The notes beneath the pieces are model-generated. The model was given only the letters and a program-made list of their open reading frames with translations. It was not told the DNA's origin and made no database searches. DNA of 64,000 bases from assembly GCF_901827185.1 (NCBI RefSeq), contig NZ_LR594672.1, forward strand, positions 434,001 to 498,000. The letters run 5' to 3'. The stretch comes from Variovorax sp. PBL-E5. Lineage in GTDB: Bacteria; Pseudomonadota; Gammaproteobacteria; Burkholderiales; Burkholderiaceae_C. Below are positions 28,301 through 34,112 of the stretch, one piece after another (the first letter of the stretch is position 1; the number at the start of each line of letters is the position of its first letter). The position numbers and the translations under genes were made by a program.

Positions 28301-29040
28301 CGCCAGGCGCAAGCGGGCACACTGCGACGCTGACGGTCAGCAGGGCCGGCTTCGCCTCGCAGAGCGTGCAGCTCACGGGCTCCGTGGCTTCGGACGGCCA
28401 AGGCTTTGCCCGCTTCCGTCCCAAGGCCTCGTGGAACCTCTCGCAAGACAATCTGATTGCCACAGCTGTTTCTCCCAACTACGTGGGCATCGGGCCAGCC
28501 GGCGGGATTCGCGCCGGCAAATGGTACTTCGAGGTGACGGATGCATCGCCACCGCCTGTGGTCAACCCGACGACGAATGGCGACGGCTCGCGCAACTACT
28601 ACACCTACGCGACGAATCTGATGCAAGTGGGAGTTGGCATTGGGAGCAGCACGCCTGGCGCTACCAACACCTTGGCACTCGCCCCAGGAGTGTTCTATGA
28701 CTACCAAAGCGGAACCTCGCGATACTGGACCCAGTTCAGCGCGGGCTACAACACCCCGGCGGGGTACTCGGTCGCCACCGACGCTCGACTGAAACTGGAG
28801 ACCTACAAGGCATACGGCATTGCCATCGACTACGACAACCGGAGGTTGGACATCTATGTTCAGACCTCTTCAGGTTGTGCGAAGGCGTTGTCGTATTCCC
28901 CGAAGCCCGAGGCTTTGGCTGACACTTCGGCGTGGTACCCCGTCATAAACAGTAATGCGACCAAGTCGATGGTGCTGACCAAAGGTGAGGGCGGCACGTT
29001 CCGCTGCAAGCCAGCAGGCTACGAGGCGCTTCGGAATTGA
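19393..29040 (+). CDS. Giant exported repeat protein: ASH-type repeats, IPT/TIG, SPRY-like C-terminus
   Basis: 3215 residues from the ATG at 19393, chosen because MRPSFKRFVCALLSATIVLQ and the following alanine-rich stretch form a signal peptide. Residues ~40-1300 hold about 12 immunoglobulin-like 'choice-of-anchor D'/ASH repeats of ~100 residues. Each has LxFGxVxxG...VxNxG and a Cys pair in C(G)xxLxxGxxCxVxVxFxP, likely a disulfide. Two IPT/TIG-like domains follow (~1304-1475), then one more ASH repeat. Residues ~1590-3000 hold a second repeat class, alternating units with ITGADAS(A)F and HNG(G)...LPLSGTA motifs. The last ~210 residues resemble a SPRY domain (GKWYFEV, VGVGIG, YGIAIDYDNRRLDIYV). 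No LPXTG, autotransporter barrel or type I secretion signal is visible. Likely a surface or periplasmic binding protein; ligand unknown. Open along its whole length. Confidence 0.9.
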   Translation: MRPSFKRFVCALLSATIVLQPALSAAASDFRYRIPIDIKLTGQADLEIQPELTDFGDVARTQMRTLPVKVVNHGGGAATDVTAVATAPFAVEKTCSTVPAHGECTMLVSFMPQEAGPQFGSLVLQGSNSRAEGSLIGNAVRLLTDLEISENGWNFGTWKLGTTSTVKQLAVKNVGNVPAIISQMYFLDGGSDFKVSHNCSTSLSPGAACIVAVNFIPTAMGQRVGALRVKSGDGSIRDVGMLGFGGDHTDPSEGAVDGRLSAPDSVSLGDVVVGEAPATKTITLANAGTKELTLGSPTLGGPDAALFSSSSTCGATLPAYATCQLALAFSPAVVGTFSAQLAIPTGAGQTTLTKTVALSGKGVSSAAKGQLSTNMSEVDFGTTTLGTAVSRVVRVTNAGPDVAEVTHTYATNSANFVVTTGCTAPLAAGEYCDLTVQYTASSVERSIGDLVIASQAGQNLLVHLKGHVPAPVLEVAPGSLQFEAMSQGDTSNYQEVTVTNVGSAPLEVTNVGLASTVEFNQENSCGSPLAPGASCAVRVQFTPNGSGTRETELLVVSNDPVNPAASVSLRGVGLSSELQFTPSRLAFGSVSMGSSSAPEDITISSVGAGNALISGVNIQGSGFSQVNTCGVKLPKGESCTVTVTYTPTAAASETGYLRVYSPQGVQMASLSGEGLTADQALVVDKRYLNFGSFEVGQGSSADIQVSNSGSEALSLNAPSLSGADAAAFTTSTTCGATLASSESCVVSVAFSAQALKPHAAALTVATAGGVQREVLLYGKGVDHVPAAVLTASPNPLSFGAATPASPATAALRISNAGPEAVSLVSVDSTDPTNFTSSETDCREPIAAGTHCDLPVRFLAGKDGLVTAQLNLRAENQQPLAVALTGQGPTPRISVAPTALDFGSVDFLATAPQQTVTVQNTGNARLALSGVGISGAFTQSNTCGPELAPSATCEIQVGFNPVSGGAQAGTLVISSNDPTMPTYSVALAGLSLLGSVAATPTELAFGQVAMGEHAAQVVSIYNPGPGGVGISSIALDGLNKTAFSFTSDCGPQLGKDKACSVTVRFSPQASGAHEAALAVVPQTGNRLTIPLTGNGPTARASVDSNSLAFGSVVVGESSAAQTVMLTNESTGPLNVYDISMATGAESFGVSSDCVSPLATGQSCPLYVSFTPASGGALTGALRLKTANSGGPLDVALTGTGLLPQAALSQPSVDFGTVYVGGTAESVVQVKNTGAYPVKVNSIGIPDNTWFQQNNACSQPLRAGEACDIALNVFPTTAGPQSSTLTVLTTAGTLTATLGATGQGVKLTRVTPSIADSNGGTLVSVLGAGFTAATRIFFGDVAASTIQVRGSTQLDVVAPAHATGVVDVTMTNDAGLTATLPQALRYAGAPVIASTTPATGSVAGGWPTLLQGRDFAEGMKVLVDGQAAQVTSVSADGSSATVVVPARLSPEAGTVDVVATTAVGNGTLSKGLAYVLPQGKLKLLGQGAFGNIAVGATYGRIFTLTNTGDLPTQLVGLSPEPSGTFSIGTNGTCPTALPAPLAVGASCTVEVLASNAAQGTVAGTLTASTGGPTGTQVSVSLSASFVQADYALSGTAGSMALVSGNYPTIIAMSEEGGANGTQQKIIYLNNVLKAAGTRIDAATVTITGADAGQFAITEVRKSSNSGSYSSSGASISGDRLTATGATVDAGSGTYPHLGVVVTFAPKAKGTFNAQLNIDYNGGSRAQLPLFGVAEYFSYAALSGTASANPVVAPNGDFGTLTFNDGAGLTSDALKRKFFLVSTSNAGKRLQATHLSIIGADAASFAITGYSYRATADGTLPAQDVRPANMRQGSVAEALLVEIAFSPMRAGAQEAQLVVEHNGDNAQPAVVNLTGTGAYDVSVQASGGPFIADIPPFPVTGVGASSTLDTYVRNTGTFGQVTWKSIQIVGSQAFSVKGVSLTNTGSTSSSALQAQPASTRYVNMNLVGADARTMGLSDLRALLAFSPTTTGVQTATVTVFHDGPGGKTTYTLTGEGRRAAAALSSTAAAPYVPASGDLGVAGFNAPGDASNGSVSKTLNVVNWNTLGLLRVTRLRITGADASAFAIESYPNQPGGYVPSPDVSPAAMVQGTASASLPFKVKFFPVKLGAHEAKLEVYHDGMNISPVVLPLSGTASRDVMLAVSEGTSATIVEPTPFADTLVGNTSNERSFYLRATGSAGAVTYTGASIEGTTDIALTGSGLVRQGGTAAVASAFYSRVASAEFNYVGANVAPTGGYTDLVLKFTFQPSSLSQQVAKVTVTHNGPGGKTTFLLTGNGVQPIAALSAASALAANPAPPISDFGVVSYNASNPSPTPTTLTNYVVNTAGVGSLRVNRMVITGPDASSFQFTSWTGQGTAPAANDVTPIGMVQTTSTGPHFKVTFLPAHMGVHTAQVAIYHNGGNTNPLVLPISGTAASDVNVTVSDLATSVQAPAPYPVTVAGTTASKLIYLRVTGTKGQVTYTGFKVEGSPSFGVTSSLNKYPKGTTSYGGIVKNYNPDVVREDAFSWAGEDISKSGAVTDLGITVRYAPTEVGTETAKVTVFHTGPGGKTEFLLSGSSIKPIVQFSGTNVSKPTAASGDMGVATYNGPTGAAAGTVLKDLYLVNTNKVGYASVPRMRIVGADASAFTFATWTNYSSAENTGQDVSPTSLKQNNVSTNLNVRLQFKPTKAGAHAAQLLIDHNGANTSPLTLDLSGAGERDVTGVFATVDFADNGLIPDFAPQASIANSAFGSSTKLVNLRVAGSRGRVTYSGFKVEGSPAFAVTTVYAVHHTGASKTQLFTYAAPGVTEGAAPYVGADVAGGAVLSDYGLNVTFAPTTLGAHTATLTVFHDGPGGQTSFRVNGAAQTEMQLSSRPDIADYEFGASLSSMAQVSAPLPVYIRRTTGTTPLQVGTVELSGPDADQFSILSVVNVTDNAGTQGTSLWSDSQGAQSAAVNASLAGATGAVNVVYRPSRTPGASGHTATLTVSRAGFASQSVQLTGSVASDGQGFARFRPKASWNLSQDNLIATAVSPNYVGIGPAGGIRAGKWYFEVTDASPPPVVNPTTNGDGSRNYYTYATNLMQVGVGIGSSTPGATNTLALAPGVFYDYQSGTSRYWTQFSAGYNTPAGYSVATDARLKLETYKAYGIAIDYDNRRLDIYVQTSSGCAKALSYSPKPEALADTSAWYPVINSNATKSMVLTKGEGGTFRCKPAGYEALRN

Positions 29041-29146
29041 AAGCGCGGCCTGCACGGTATGTCGCGGCTGAGGAGGTTCGCTTCTTCGGCCGATGAACAG
29101 CGCATGGCTATAGGCCGGCAGGCAACGTCCATCTTTCAGGAACCCC

Positions 29147-29542
29147 ATGAGTCATCTCTTCAGTGTCAAGAACTTCTCTTTGTTCAGTGCTTTGCAGTCA
29201 ACCGGAACCCTGGCCCGACTGTGCCGAGGGGGCGGGGCGCAGACCCCTAACGACGGCCTGCATCGATTCGTCCTCCGCTCTCCCGAGGTGCAAGCCGCGG
29301 TTCGGCGCTCGACTGGCCTGCCCGACTTCCGCATCCGAATTGCCTACCCCGAGGACCCGATAGCAGCGGGCTTCATGGCTGCCGCCAACACGCTGCGGCT
29401 CGAGGTTTACACCGTCGAAGGCAAGCCGGTCGGTGAACCACAGCTGCTGCCGAACCTCGACGATGATTTGGCGGTGGCCATCGAGGCGGAACTTTTCCAC
29501 GAGCTCCTGAAGAGCAAAGGCATCGACATCCCGCTGCTGTAA
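29147..29542 (+). CDS. Hypothetical protein
   Basis: 131 residues from the ATG at 29147, with CAGGA 6-10 nt upstream. GGCTATAGG at 29106-29114, 32 nt before the start, is the recurring promoter-like element, and a clear terminator follows the stop. The middle reads LRSPEVQAAVRRSTGLPDFR, then IRIAYPEDPIAAGFMAAANT and EVYTVEGKPVGEP. It has no signal peptide or membrane segment and no recognised family. It begins 106 nt after the giant gene but with its own promoter, so the two may not be co-regulated. Confidence 0.7.
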   Translation: MSHLFSVKNFSLFSALQSTGTLARLCRGGGAQTPNDGLHRFVLRSPEVQAAVRRSTGLPDFRIRIAYPEDPIAAGFMAAANTLRLEVYTVEGKPVGEPQLLPNLDDDLAVAIEAELFHELLKSKGIDIPLL

Positions 29543-29550
29543 CCATTTCG

Positions 29551-29577
29551 GCCGCCCTCTCTAGGGCGGCTTTTCCT
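29551..29577 (+). terminator. Rho-independent terminator
   Basis: GCCGCCCT-CTCT-AGGGCGGC followed by TTTTCCTT, 8 nt after the stop of the 131-residue gene. Confidence 0.85.
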
Positions 29578-29642
29578 TGGACCTTCGGGACGCTGCCGGG
29601 GCCACCGCTCGGGCCTGCGGCCCGACGCGTCGCGACGCGACT

Positions 29643-29652
29643 TTCTATACAG
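29643..29652 (+). promoter_or_regulatory. Promoter-like element TCTATACAGG
   Basis: Matches the recurring element and lies 28 nt before the small reading frame at 29680. Confidence 0.45.
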
Positions 29653-29679
29653 GACATGTGCCCCCTCTAGGAAATATCC

Positions 29680-29874
29680 ATGCCTCTTACTTCCGCCCCG
29701 ACGGTTTCATGGCCGGCATTGACTTTCGGACCCGTAAACCTATGGAGTGCTCCGCCTGCTTGGCGCAGGGTCGGAACACAGCGGGTACCTCAACCCCGCA
29801 CCTCCACGCCGAGTTGCCGCAGCGCCCCAGGACTCGTACACCCCGGGGTCCGCGCATTGCTGCGCACCCGATGA
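29680..29874 (+). CDS. Small hypothetical protein (64 aa), uncertain
   Basis: A 64-codon frame from an ATG with AGGA 7 nt upstream, the promoter-like element 28 nt upstream, and a terminator 10 nt after the stop. These signals show that a transcript exists here. The product is rich in Pro, Ser, Ala and Arg (MPLTSAPTVSWPALTFGPVN at the start) and has no recognised domain. Another frame in the same stretch (ATG near 29709, MAGIDFRTRKPMECSACLAQ) looks at least as protein-like but runs into the terminator. The transcript could also be a small RNA. Confidence 0.4.
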   Translation: MPLTSAPTVSWPALTFGPVNLWSAPPAWRRVGTQRVPQPRTSTPSCRSAPGLVHPGVRALLRTR

Positions 29875-29883
29875 ACTCCTTCC

Positions 29884-29910
29884 AAGCCCCTCGAGTAGGG
29901 GCTTTCTTTT
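29884..29910 (+). terminator. Rho-independent terminator
   Basis: AAGCCCC-TCGAGTA-GGGGCTTTCTTTT after the small 29680 frame. It also lies at the 3' end of imuB on the other strand. Confidence 0.8.
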
Positions 29911-29951
29911 GAGCTCGGATGCATCTCGCAACGGGTGGGTCGTGCGCCCGA

Positions 29952-31316
29952 TTAAGCGAATACGCCATGGAGGAACCATGCGCTTTCTTCGCTCGCAAGG
30001 CGGGTTTGGTACACCCATAGCAAGCCAGCATGCTCACTCAGCGCGACGAAATAGTCACGCGCAACGTGACGTGTTTCGACCTGGTCGGAGGTGGCGGCCT
30101 TTCCTGGCGACGCCTGGTCAGTCAAGCTCTCACCGACCCGGTCGAACCAACCATGCTCGATGCGATGCGGGCCTATCAAGAACTTAAGGGGGCCTTGGTA
30201 CAGGGGTTGTGACTCACGGGAGGCCAGGCGCAGTGGTTTGGGCAGGATGAAGGTGGGCTGAGGGCAGTCGAGTAGGCGCGCCACCTGCCTTGGGCGCTTG
30301 TCCGGAGCAGGCTGCCAATGGCACATCCATTCCGGCCGGTGGTCCTCCAGGATGACAGGTCGCAAGACCCGCTCTGGCCCCAGCCGCGCGGCGATGCGCT
30401 CCAGCACCAATGCCAGGCCTTCGCCGTCCGGTAGCGTCTCAGGCAGCAGCGAAAAACTGTTTTCTTCGAGCGGGCGAACGTCGTCTGCCACCAGTGCGAG
30501 GTCCCCCACGGGCGCCAGCAGCTCGACCTTGGCCAGGTTCTCGGCCAGCAATCGGCTCAAGTGCTCGATGTTGCGCGTTGGCTCCGCTGTACGAACCGAC
30601 AGTTCGCCGCCATCTCCGGCTGCCTTGGCGCGCATCGCGTCGTGACACCACTTCAGCGTGAAAGCTGTCGTCCCGGACCGCCTTGCGGCCAACCAGGCGC
30701 ACAGCTGGAGCAGGAGCCGACGGGCGCCAAAGAGAAGCGCCGGCGCCATCTCGATGCGAGACATCAGCTCGAGCTTGGCAGCAAAGGTGTCGGGAAGTTG
30801 CACCCAGGCATGCGCCTCCGGCTTGAGGCCATAGGCCTGGTCCAAAGCCCCCAACAGTTCCTTGTCAAAGCGCCGGCTCAGCCCGCCACGGGGGAGGGCG
30901 CGCACTTGGCCGAGGGTCTGGCATCCGATGCGTTCAAGGATGGCGGCATGCGCCGCGGCGGAAGCCAGAACTTCGACGGGGAGGGCGTCCAGCAGGGCCT
31001 GGAGGGGTTTGGAAAACCCGTTCGATTGACCCGTGCGCGCGACCGCCACCGCGGCGAGACTGGTCGGGGCCCAGGCAAGCTGACCCACCCCCATCTCTTC
31101 CGCCTCGGTTTTCACCCGCTCGACGAGCTTCCGCTTGCCGCCAAACAGGCGCACGCTCGCCTCCAGCTCCATCACCACCGCAGCAGAAGCGGAAGCCGCA
31201 TCGATGATGCTGACGCGCGGGGTGAACTGGAGGCACCAGACCGCCAGGCCACGGATTGCTTCAGTGCGCTGGGTGTCGGAGAGCTGGCTGTCGGGAAGTA
31301 ACGCTGCCCAGAGCAT
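29952..31316 (-). CDS. imuB: ImuB, Y-family-like mutasome subunit
   Basis: 454 residues from the ATG at 31316, overlapping imuA by 56 nt. ImuB links DnaE2 to the beta clamp and ImuA; it has the Y-family fold but no polymerase activity. The family pattern is clear: LWAALLPDSQLSDTQRTEAI, LAVWCLQFTPRVSI, VVMELEASVRLFGG where active polymerases carry acidic residues, then LPRGGLSRRFDKELLGALDQ. The C-terminus carries WFDRVGESLTDQASPG and ends in YQTRLASEESAWFLHGVFA, typical of ImuB. No damage is seen. Expression should follow the SOS box upstream of imuA. Confidence 0.92.
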   Translation of the reverse strand: MLWAALLPDSQLSDTQRTEAIRGLAVWCLQFTPRVSIIDAASASAAVVMELEASVRLFGGKRKLVERVKTEAEEMGVGQLAWAPTSLAAVAVARTGQSNGFSKPLQALLDALPVEVLASAAAHAAILERIGCQTLGQVRALPRGGLSRRFDKELLGALDQAYGLKPEAHAWVQLPDTFAAKLELMSRIEMAPALLFGARRLLLQLCAWLAARRSGTTAFTLKWCHDAMRAKAAGDGGELSVRTAEPTRNIEHLSRLLAENLAKVELLAPVGDLALVADDVRPLEENSFSLLPETLPDGEGLALVLERIAARLGPERVLRPVILEDHRPEWMCHWQPAPDKRPRQVARLLDCPQPTFILPKPLRLASRESQPLYQGPLKFLIGPHRIEHGWFDRVGESLTDQASPGKAATSDQVETRHVARDYFVALSEHAGLLWVYQTRLASEESAWFLHGVFA

Positions 31317-32103
31317 CTGATGGTTCTCCAGCGGTCACGCGAGGCTTGCGCGCGGCGAGGAGCACGCTCGGCTTCGACAGCCGGGGCGTGATGAGCGGCG
31401 CCAGGCCGCGGGGAATTGACGGCAGGTGCAGCACGCCGTCATGGGTGCTGCCTTTGCGCTTCAGCAGGTGCACCTGAAGCTCCCAGTCGACGCCATAGCT
31501 CACCTGCAGGCGCAGCGGCGCCGCGGAGGGCTCGTGCTGGGCCGCGGCGGGCCGGCACAGGACCACTGGGCTGTCGCATCCCTGGGCGCACACCTGAAGC
31601 CGTCGAATCTGCTCCTGACGCGCTTGCGGGAGCCAGGCCACTAGCATTCCGGCTGCGTTCGCCTTCACCAATTGCTCGGTGACCCATAGGCGCTCCGCCG
31701 GCGTCGCCGCCTGAATCCAGACCATTCGGCGCTCATCGATGCCCTCATCGCGCAGGCCTGGCAGGTGGGGAGCCTTCGGCGGTCCCACGATGACGATATC
31801 CTTGCCATCAGCCACAACCTGGCGCATTGCCGGGGCAAGCAGGCGCCACTCGAGCACGGTCGGCTGGGCCTGGAGCAGTTCGGTCAGGGAGCGGGCCGGC
31901 CAACCCCCGCCCGGCAACTCTGCATCGAGTGCGGCGAAGCCGGTGGGAACCACCTTGGTGACAGGCGAGCCAAGCTGGTCGCCGCGCCATAGGGCAGCCT
32001 CGACGGAGGCGGGCAACTCGCCCGGCTTCAGGACGGGCTTGACGCGGCGGGACGGCAGGGCCGGCGCGTCGTCATCGTCGGCCCATTCCAGAAGGGCGGC
32101 CAT
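31261..32103 (-). CDS. imuA: ImuA, RecA/SulA-like mutasome subunit
   Basis: 280 residues from an ATG at 32103. ImuA is a RecA-fold protein that supports SOS mutagenesis with ImuB and DnaE2. Recognisable blocks are VVPTGFAALDAELPGGGWPA, LTELLQAQPTVLEWRLLAPA, then VIVGPPKAPHLPGL and WIQAATPAERLWVTEQLVKA, which follow the RecA core but lack a canonical Walker A, as is usual in this family. The C-terminus overlaps imuB by 56 nt, implying translational coupling. An SOS box lies 13-32 nt upstream. Confidence 0.92.
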   Translation of the reverse strand: MAALLEWADDDDAPALPSRRVKPVLKPGELPASVEAALWRGDQLGSPVTKVVPTGFAALDAELPGGGWPARSLTELLQAQPTVLEWRLLAPAMRQVVADGKDIVIVGPPKAPHLPGLRDEGIDERRMVWIQAATPAERLWVTEQLVKANAAGMLVAWLPQARQEQIRRLQVCAQGCDSPVVLCRPAAAQHEPSAAPLRLQVSYGVDWELQVHLLKRKGSTHDGVLHLPSIPRGLAPLITPRLSKPSVLLAARKPRVTAGEPSDALGSVTSRQPALRHPAH

Positions 32104-32115
32104 GACGGGCTCCGG

Positions 32116-32135
32116 TACTGTATGGACGTCCAGTT
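32116..32135 (-). promoter_or_regulatory. LexA (SOS) box upstream of imuA
   Basis: TACTG-TATGGACGTC-CAGTT: CTG-N10-CAG with four extra flanking matches to the TACTGTATAT-type consensus, placed just before the imuA ATG. It pairs with the dnaE2 box at 17779, so both halves of the mutasome should respond to DNA damage. Confidence 0.85.
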
Positions 32136-32339
32136 TACGCGCCTTTTCAGGCGCGTACAGCAGCCCCTCCAGGCGAGTCGGGTTTGGCCGGAGCCTTCCA
32201 GCCGAGGAGCAAGGGTCTCACTTTCGTGTGTCTGAGCTACGGGAAAGTTGGACATGTGCCCTGTTTCTGTGTGCGGCGCCCCCAGAGGGCGCGGCCCGCC
32301 TTGGTGCTACACGAAGGAGGCCAACTCACCCCCTCAATC

Positions 32340-32591
32340 ATGCTGCACCCCCGAATCGACCTCGCGGCTCGCAAAGCCCAGCAACCCGTTCCGCCGAACT
32401 TGAAGACCGCCGAGCATCACTGGCTGGAGGTCAAAGACATGGACGGCCATTCCTTCGGCTTGGTCGTTGCGCAATGGAATCCGGGGGCGCGCAAATGGAG
32501 CCATTCCGGCAACGTCGGAACAGGCTTGTACCTGAACTCCGACTACTGGCGCTATGTAGCGCCCTGCCCAATGCCGGATTTCCCCGCCTGA
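32340..32591 (+). CDS. Hypothetical protein (83 aa)
   Basis: Start chosen at the ATG at 32340 (MLHPRIDLAARKAQQPVPPN). AAGGAGG lies 20 nt upstream, an unusually long spacing; no in-frame ATG, GTG or TTG lies closer. The body contains HHWLEVKDMDGHSFGLVVAQ followed by a tryptophan-rich part with KWSHSGNVGTGLYLNSDYWR, suggesting a compact beta-rich domain. A hairpin (CCCCG...CGGGG, 32600-32627) follows the stop. Family unknown; no membrane segment. Confidence 0.65.
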   Translation: MLHPRIDLAARKAQQPVPPNLKTAEHHWLEVKDMDGHSFGLVVAQWNPGARKWSHSGNVGTGLYLNSDYWRYVAPCPMPDFPA

Positions 32592-32713
32592 TTATTTCGC
32601 CCCGCCGGCTTTCAAGCCGTCGGGGCGATGCTTCTGGCGTTCTCCGCGCGGAATGCAACTGCGATTACTCACTAAGCGCCACAAGGGGTACTGAACTACC
32701 CAGCGAGCTTTAT

Positions 32714-33271
32714 CTATTGGGCCTGAAGCAGCCCAACCTGCTGGAAGTGGCTGGCAATTCGGTCTAGAGCTGCGCGCGCAGACGGCGCAATCTCGGCGGA
32801 ACGCGACAGCATGAGGTTGAGGCGCTGCCCGAGGCCTTCGACGTGAACCTTCGTGGCGGTTTCGCACTGGCCACCGCGGCCGTCCGATTCGCAGGGAAGA
32901 GTGGCGGCTACTCGGGATGCGTAAGTGCCGGCAGGGACGCCGTAGGCAACGACCGGCTTCTTGAGCGCCACAGCGAAGCCCACCTCATAGACGGTTCCGG
33001 AATCCGGTTCGGTCCCCCGAAAGTTCACCAGGTTGGCTGCAATGCCGTCCGCGCGCTGGATGAGCTCGATGTTCGCGTCGTAGATTCGCTGGGCGATTTC
33101 ATCCTCGGTGCCCCCGAACCCGTCCGGCAGGCCGCCATCGGACGGCACTAGGGCAACCATCCCGAGCTGCTCGCAATGGGCCTTCAGCGCCTTGAAAATC
33201 TCGGCGCGCTCGGGGAAGAAGACGTCAGGCCCGGCCAGGTAGACGTGCGGGCGTGCTGGTTGCTCTCTCAT
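32714..33271 (-). CDS. Nucleoside 2-deoxyribosyltransferase family protein
   Basis: 185 residues. The N-terminus HVYLAGPDVFFPERAEIFKA and the block ADGIAANLVNFRGTEPDSGT followed by VYEVGFAVALKKPVVAY match the nucleoside 2-deoxyribosyltransferase family (PF05014). The Glu of YEVGFA is the expected nucleophile. Family members exchange bases on deoxynucleosides or hydrolyse deoxynucleoside monophosphates. In accessory regions they may act in salvage or in nucleotide modification. The stop lies only ~170 nt from the 83-residue gene, convergently. It is probably monocistronic. Confidence 0.88.
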   Translation of the reverse strand: MREQPARPHVYLAGPDVFFPERAEIFKALKAHCEQLGMVALVPSDGGLPDGFGGTEDEIAQRIYDANIELIQRADGIAANLVNFRGTEPDSGTVYEVGFAVALKKPVVAYGVPAGTYASRVAATLPCESDGRGGQCETATKVHVEGLGQRLNLMLSRSAEIAPSARAALDRIASHFQQVGLLQAQ

Positions 33272-33340
33272 GGAAACTCAAGAAATTGAAAATGAGGCGC
33301 GCCGTAAGGGCGCTCATCTGTTATTGGCGGTGGAATCCGT

Positions 33341-33922
33341 TCAGTCGTCCAGGCGTATCCGAGGGGCGAAGCGGTCCGGGTACAAGTTGCGCATCCGTGC
33401 GCTGGGGCTCACGACCTCAATCGGAGTCAACACGGAGACGCCCTGCTCGCCCGATTCCTTTCTAGGCATGAAAGCGGGAGTCGCCGAACACGGCCCCTGA
33501 AACCACATATAGCCCGTCTGCAGGCCGTCGTACTTCATCCACAGGATGCGAAAGCGGTCCACCAGTACCTGGCGCGGCTCCTCCCAGGTGTCCCGGTTAA
33601 TCTCAACGACATCGCCAATGCGGGCGCCGAATTTTGCGAGCAGCCACGCCTCGCACGTCTCGAGGTGAAGCTTCTTCTTGCCCGCCATCAGGTAGTCGTA
33701 GGCGTCCTGCAAGAGTCGATTCAACGGACCCTCGCGCGCTGCTTCCTCGGCGGCGCCCGCCTCGATGTTCATTCGAAAGACGCGGTAGCACAGCGAGGCA
33801 TGTGCCTCGCCGGCGGAAATCCCAGCTGCCGTGCAACGCTGAATCAGGAGTTCGACTTCCTTCGTGATGTGGTCGTCCACTGCAGCTTTTCTTGCCAGTT
33901 CTTGGGTAGCGGGCATAGTCAC
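33341..33922 (-). CDS. Hypothetical protein (193 aa)
   Basis: 193 residues from an ATG at 33922 (MTMPATQELARKAAVDDHIT). The N-terminal half is predicted helical, with an EGPLNRLLQDAYDYLMAGKK segment. The C-terminal half contains ARIGDVVEINRDTWEEPRQV, then WMKYDGLQTGYMWFQGP, more beta-like. No family is recognised, and there is no signal peptide. The upstream gap to 34113 holds a palindrome and a terminator, so it is expressed separately from the next gene. Confidence 0.7.
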   Translation of the reverse strand: MTMPATQELARKAAVDDHITKEVELLIQRCTAAGISAGEAHASLCYRVFRMNIEAGAAEEAAREGPLNRLLQDAYDYLMAGKKKLHLETCEAWLLAKFGARIGDVVEINRDTWEEPRQVLVDRFRILWMKYDGLQTGYMWFQGPCSATPAFMPRKESGEQGVSVLTPIEVVSPSARMRNLYPDRFAPRIRLDD

Positions 33923-34044
33923 ATCCTGAATTTGTTGTTTGAATGGAGCTCGTTGGGTGCCCGTGGGTACCCGTTCCAGGCTCGCGGGTTCGCGTGCCTA
34001 AGAGCCCTAAAAGCCATCATTATAGCAGCTATAAAGCTTTCGAG

Positions 34045-34059
34045 CTAGAACCGTTTTAG
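34045..34059. promoter_or_regulatory. Near-perfect palindrome CTAGAACCGTTTTAG
   Basis: A 15-nt palindrome with one mismatch in the promoter region of the 33341-33922 gene; a possible operator. On the minus strand TATAAT lies at about 34020-34025, a candidate -10 for that gene. Confidence 0.4.
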
Positions 34060-34073
34060 GGTGACTCGCGCAA

Positions 34074-34106
34074 GAAAACGGACGGCGGTTAGGCGCGTCC
34101 GTTTTA
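34074..34106 (-). terminator. Terminator of the 266-aa gene
   Basis: AAAACGGAC/GTCCGTTTT inverted repeat just downstream of the stop at 34113, ending in a T-rich run on the minus strand. Confidence 0.75.
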
Positions 34107-34112
34107 GGGAAA

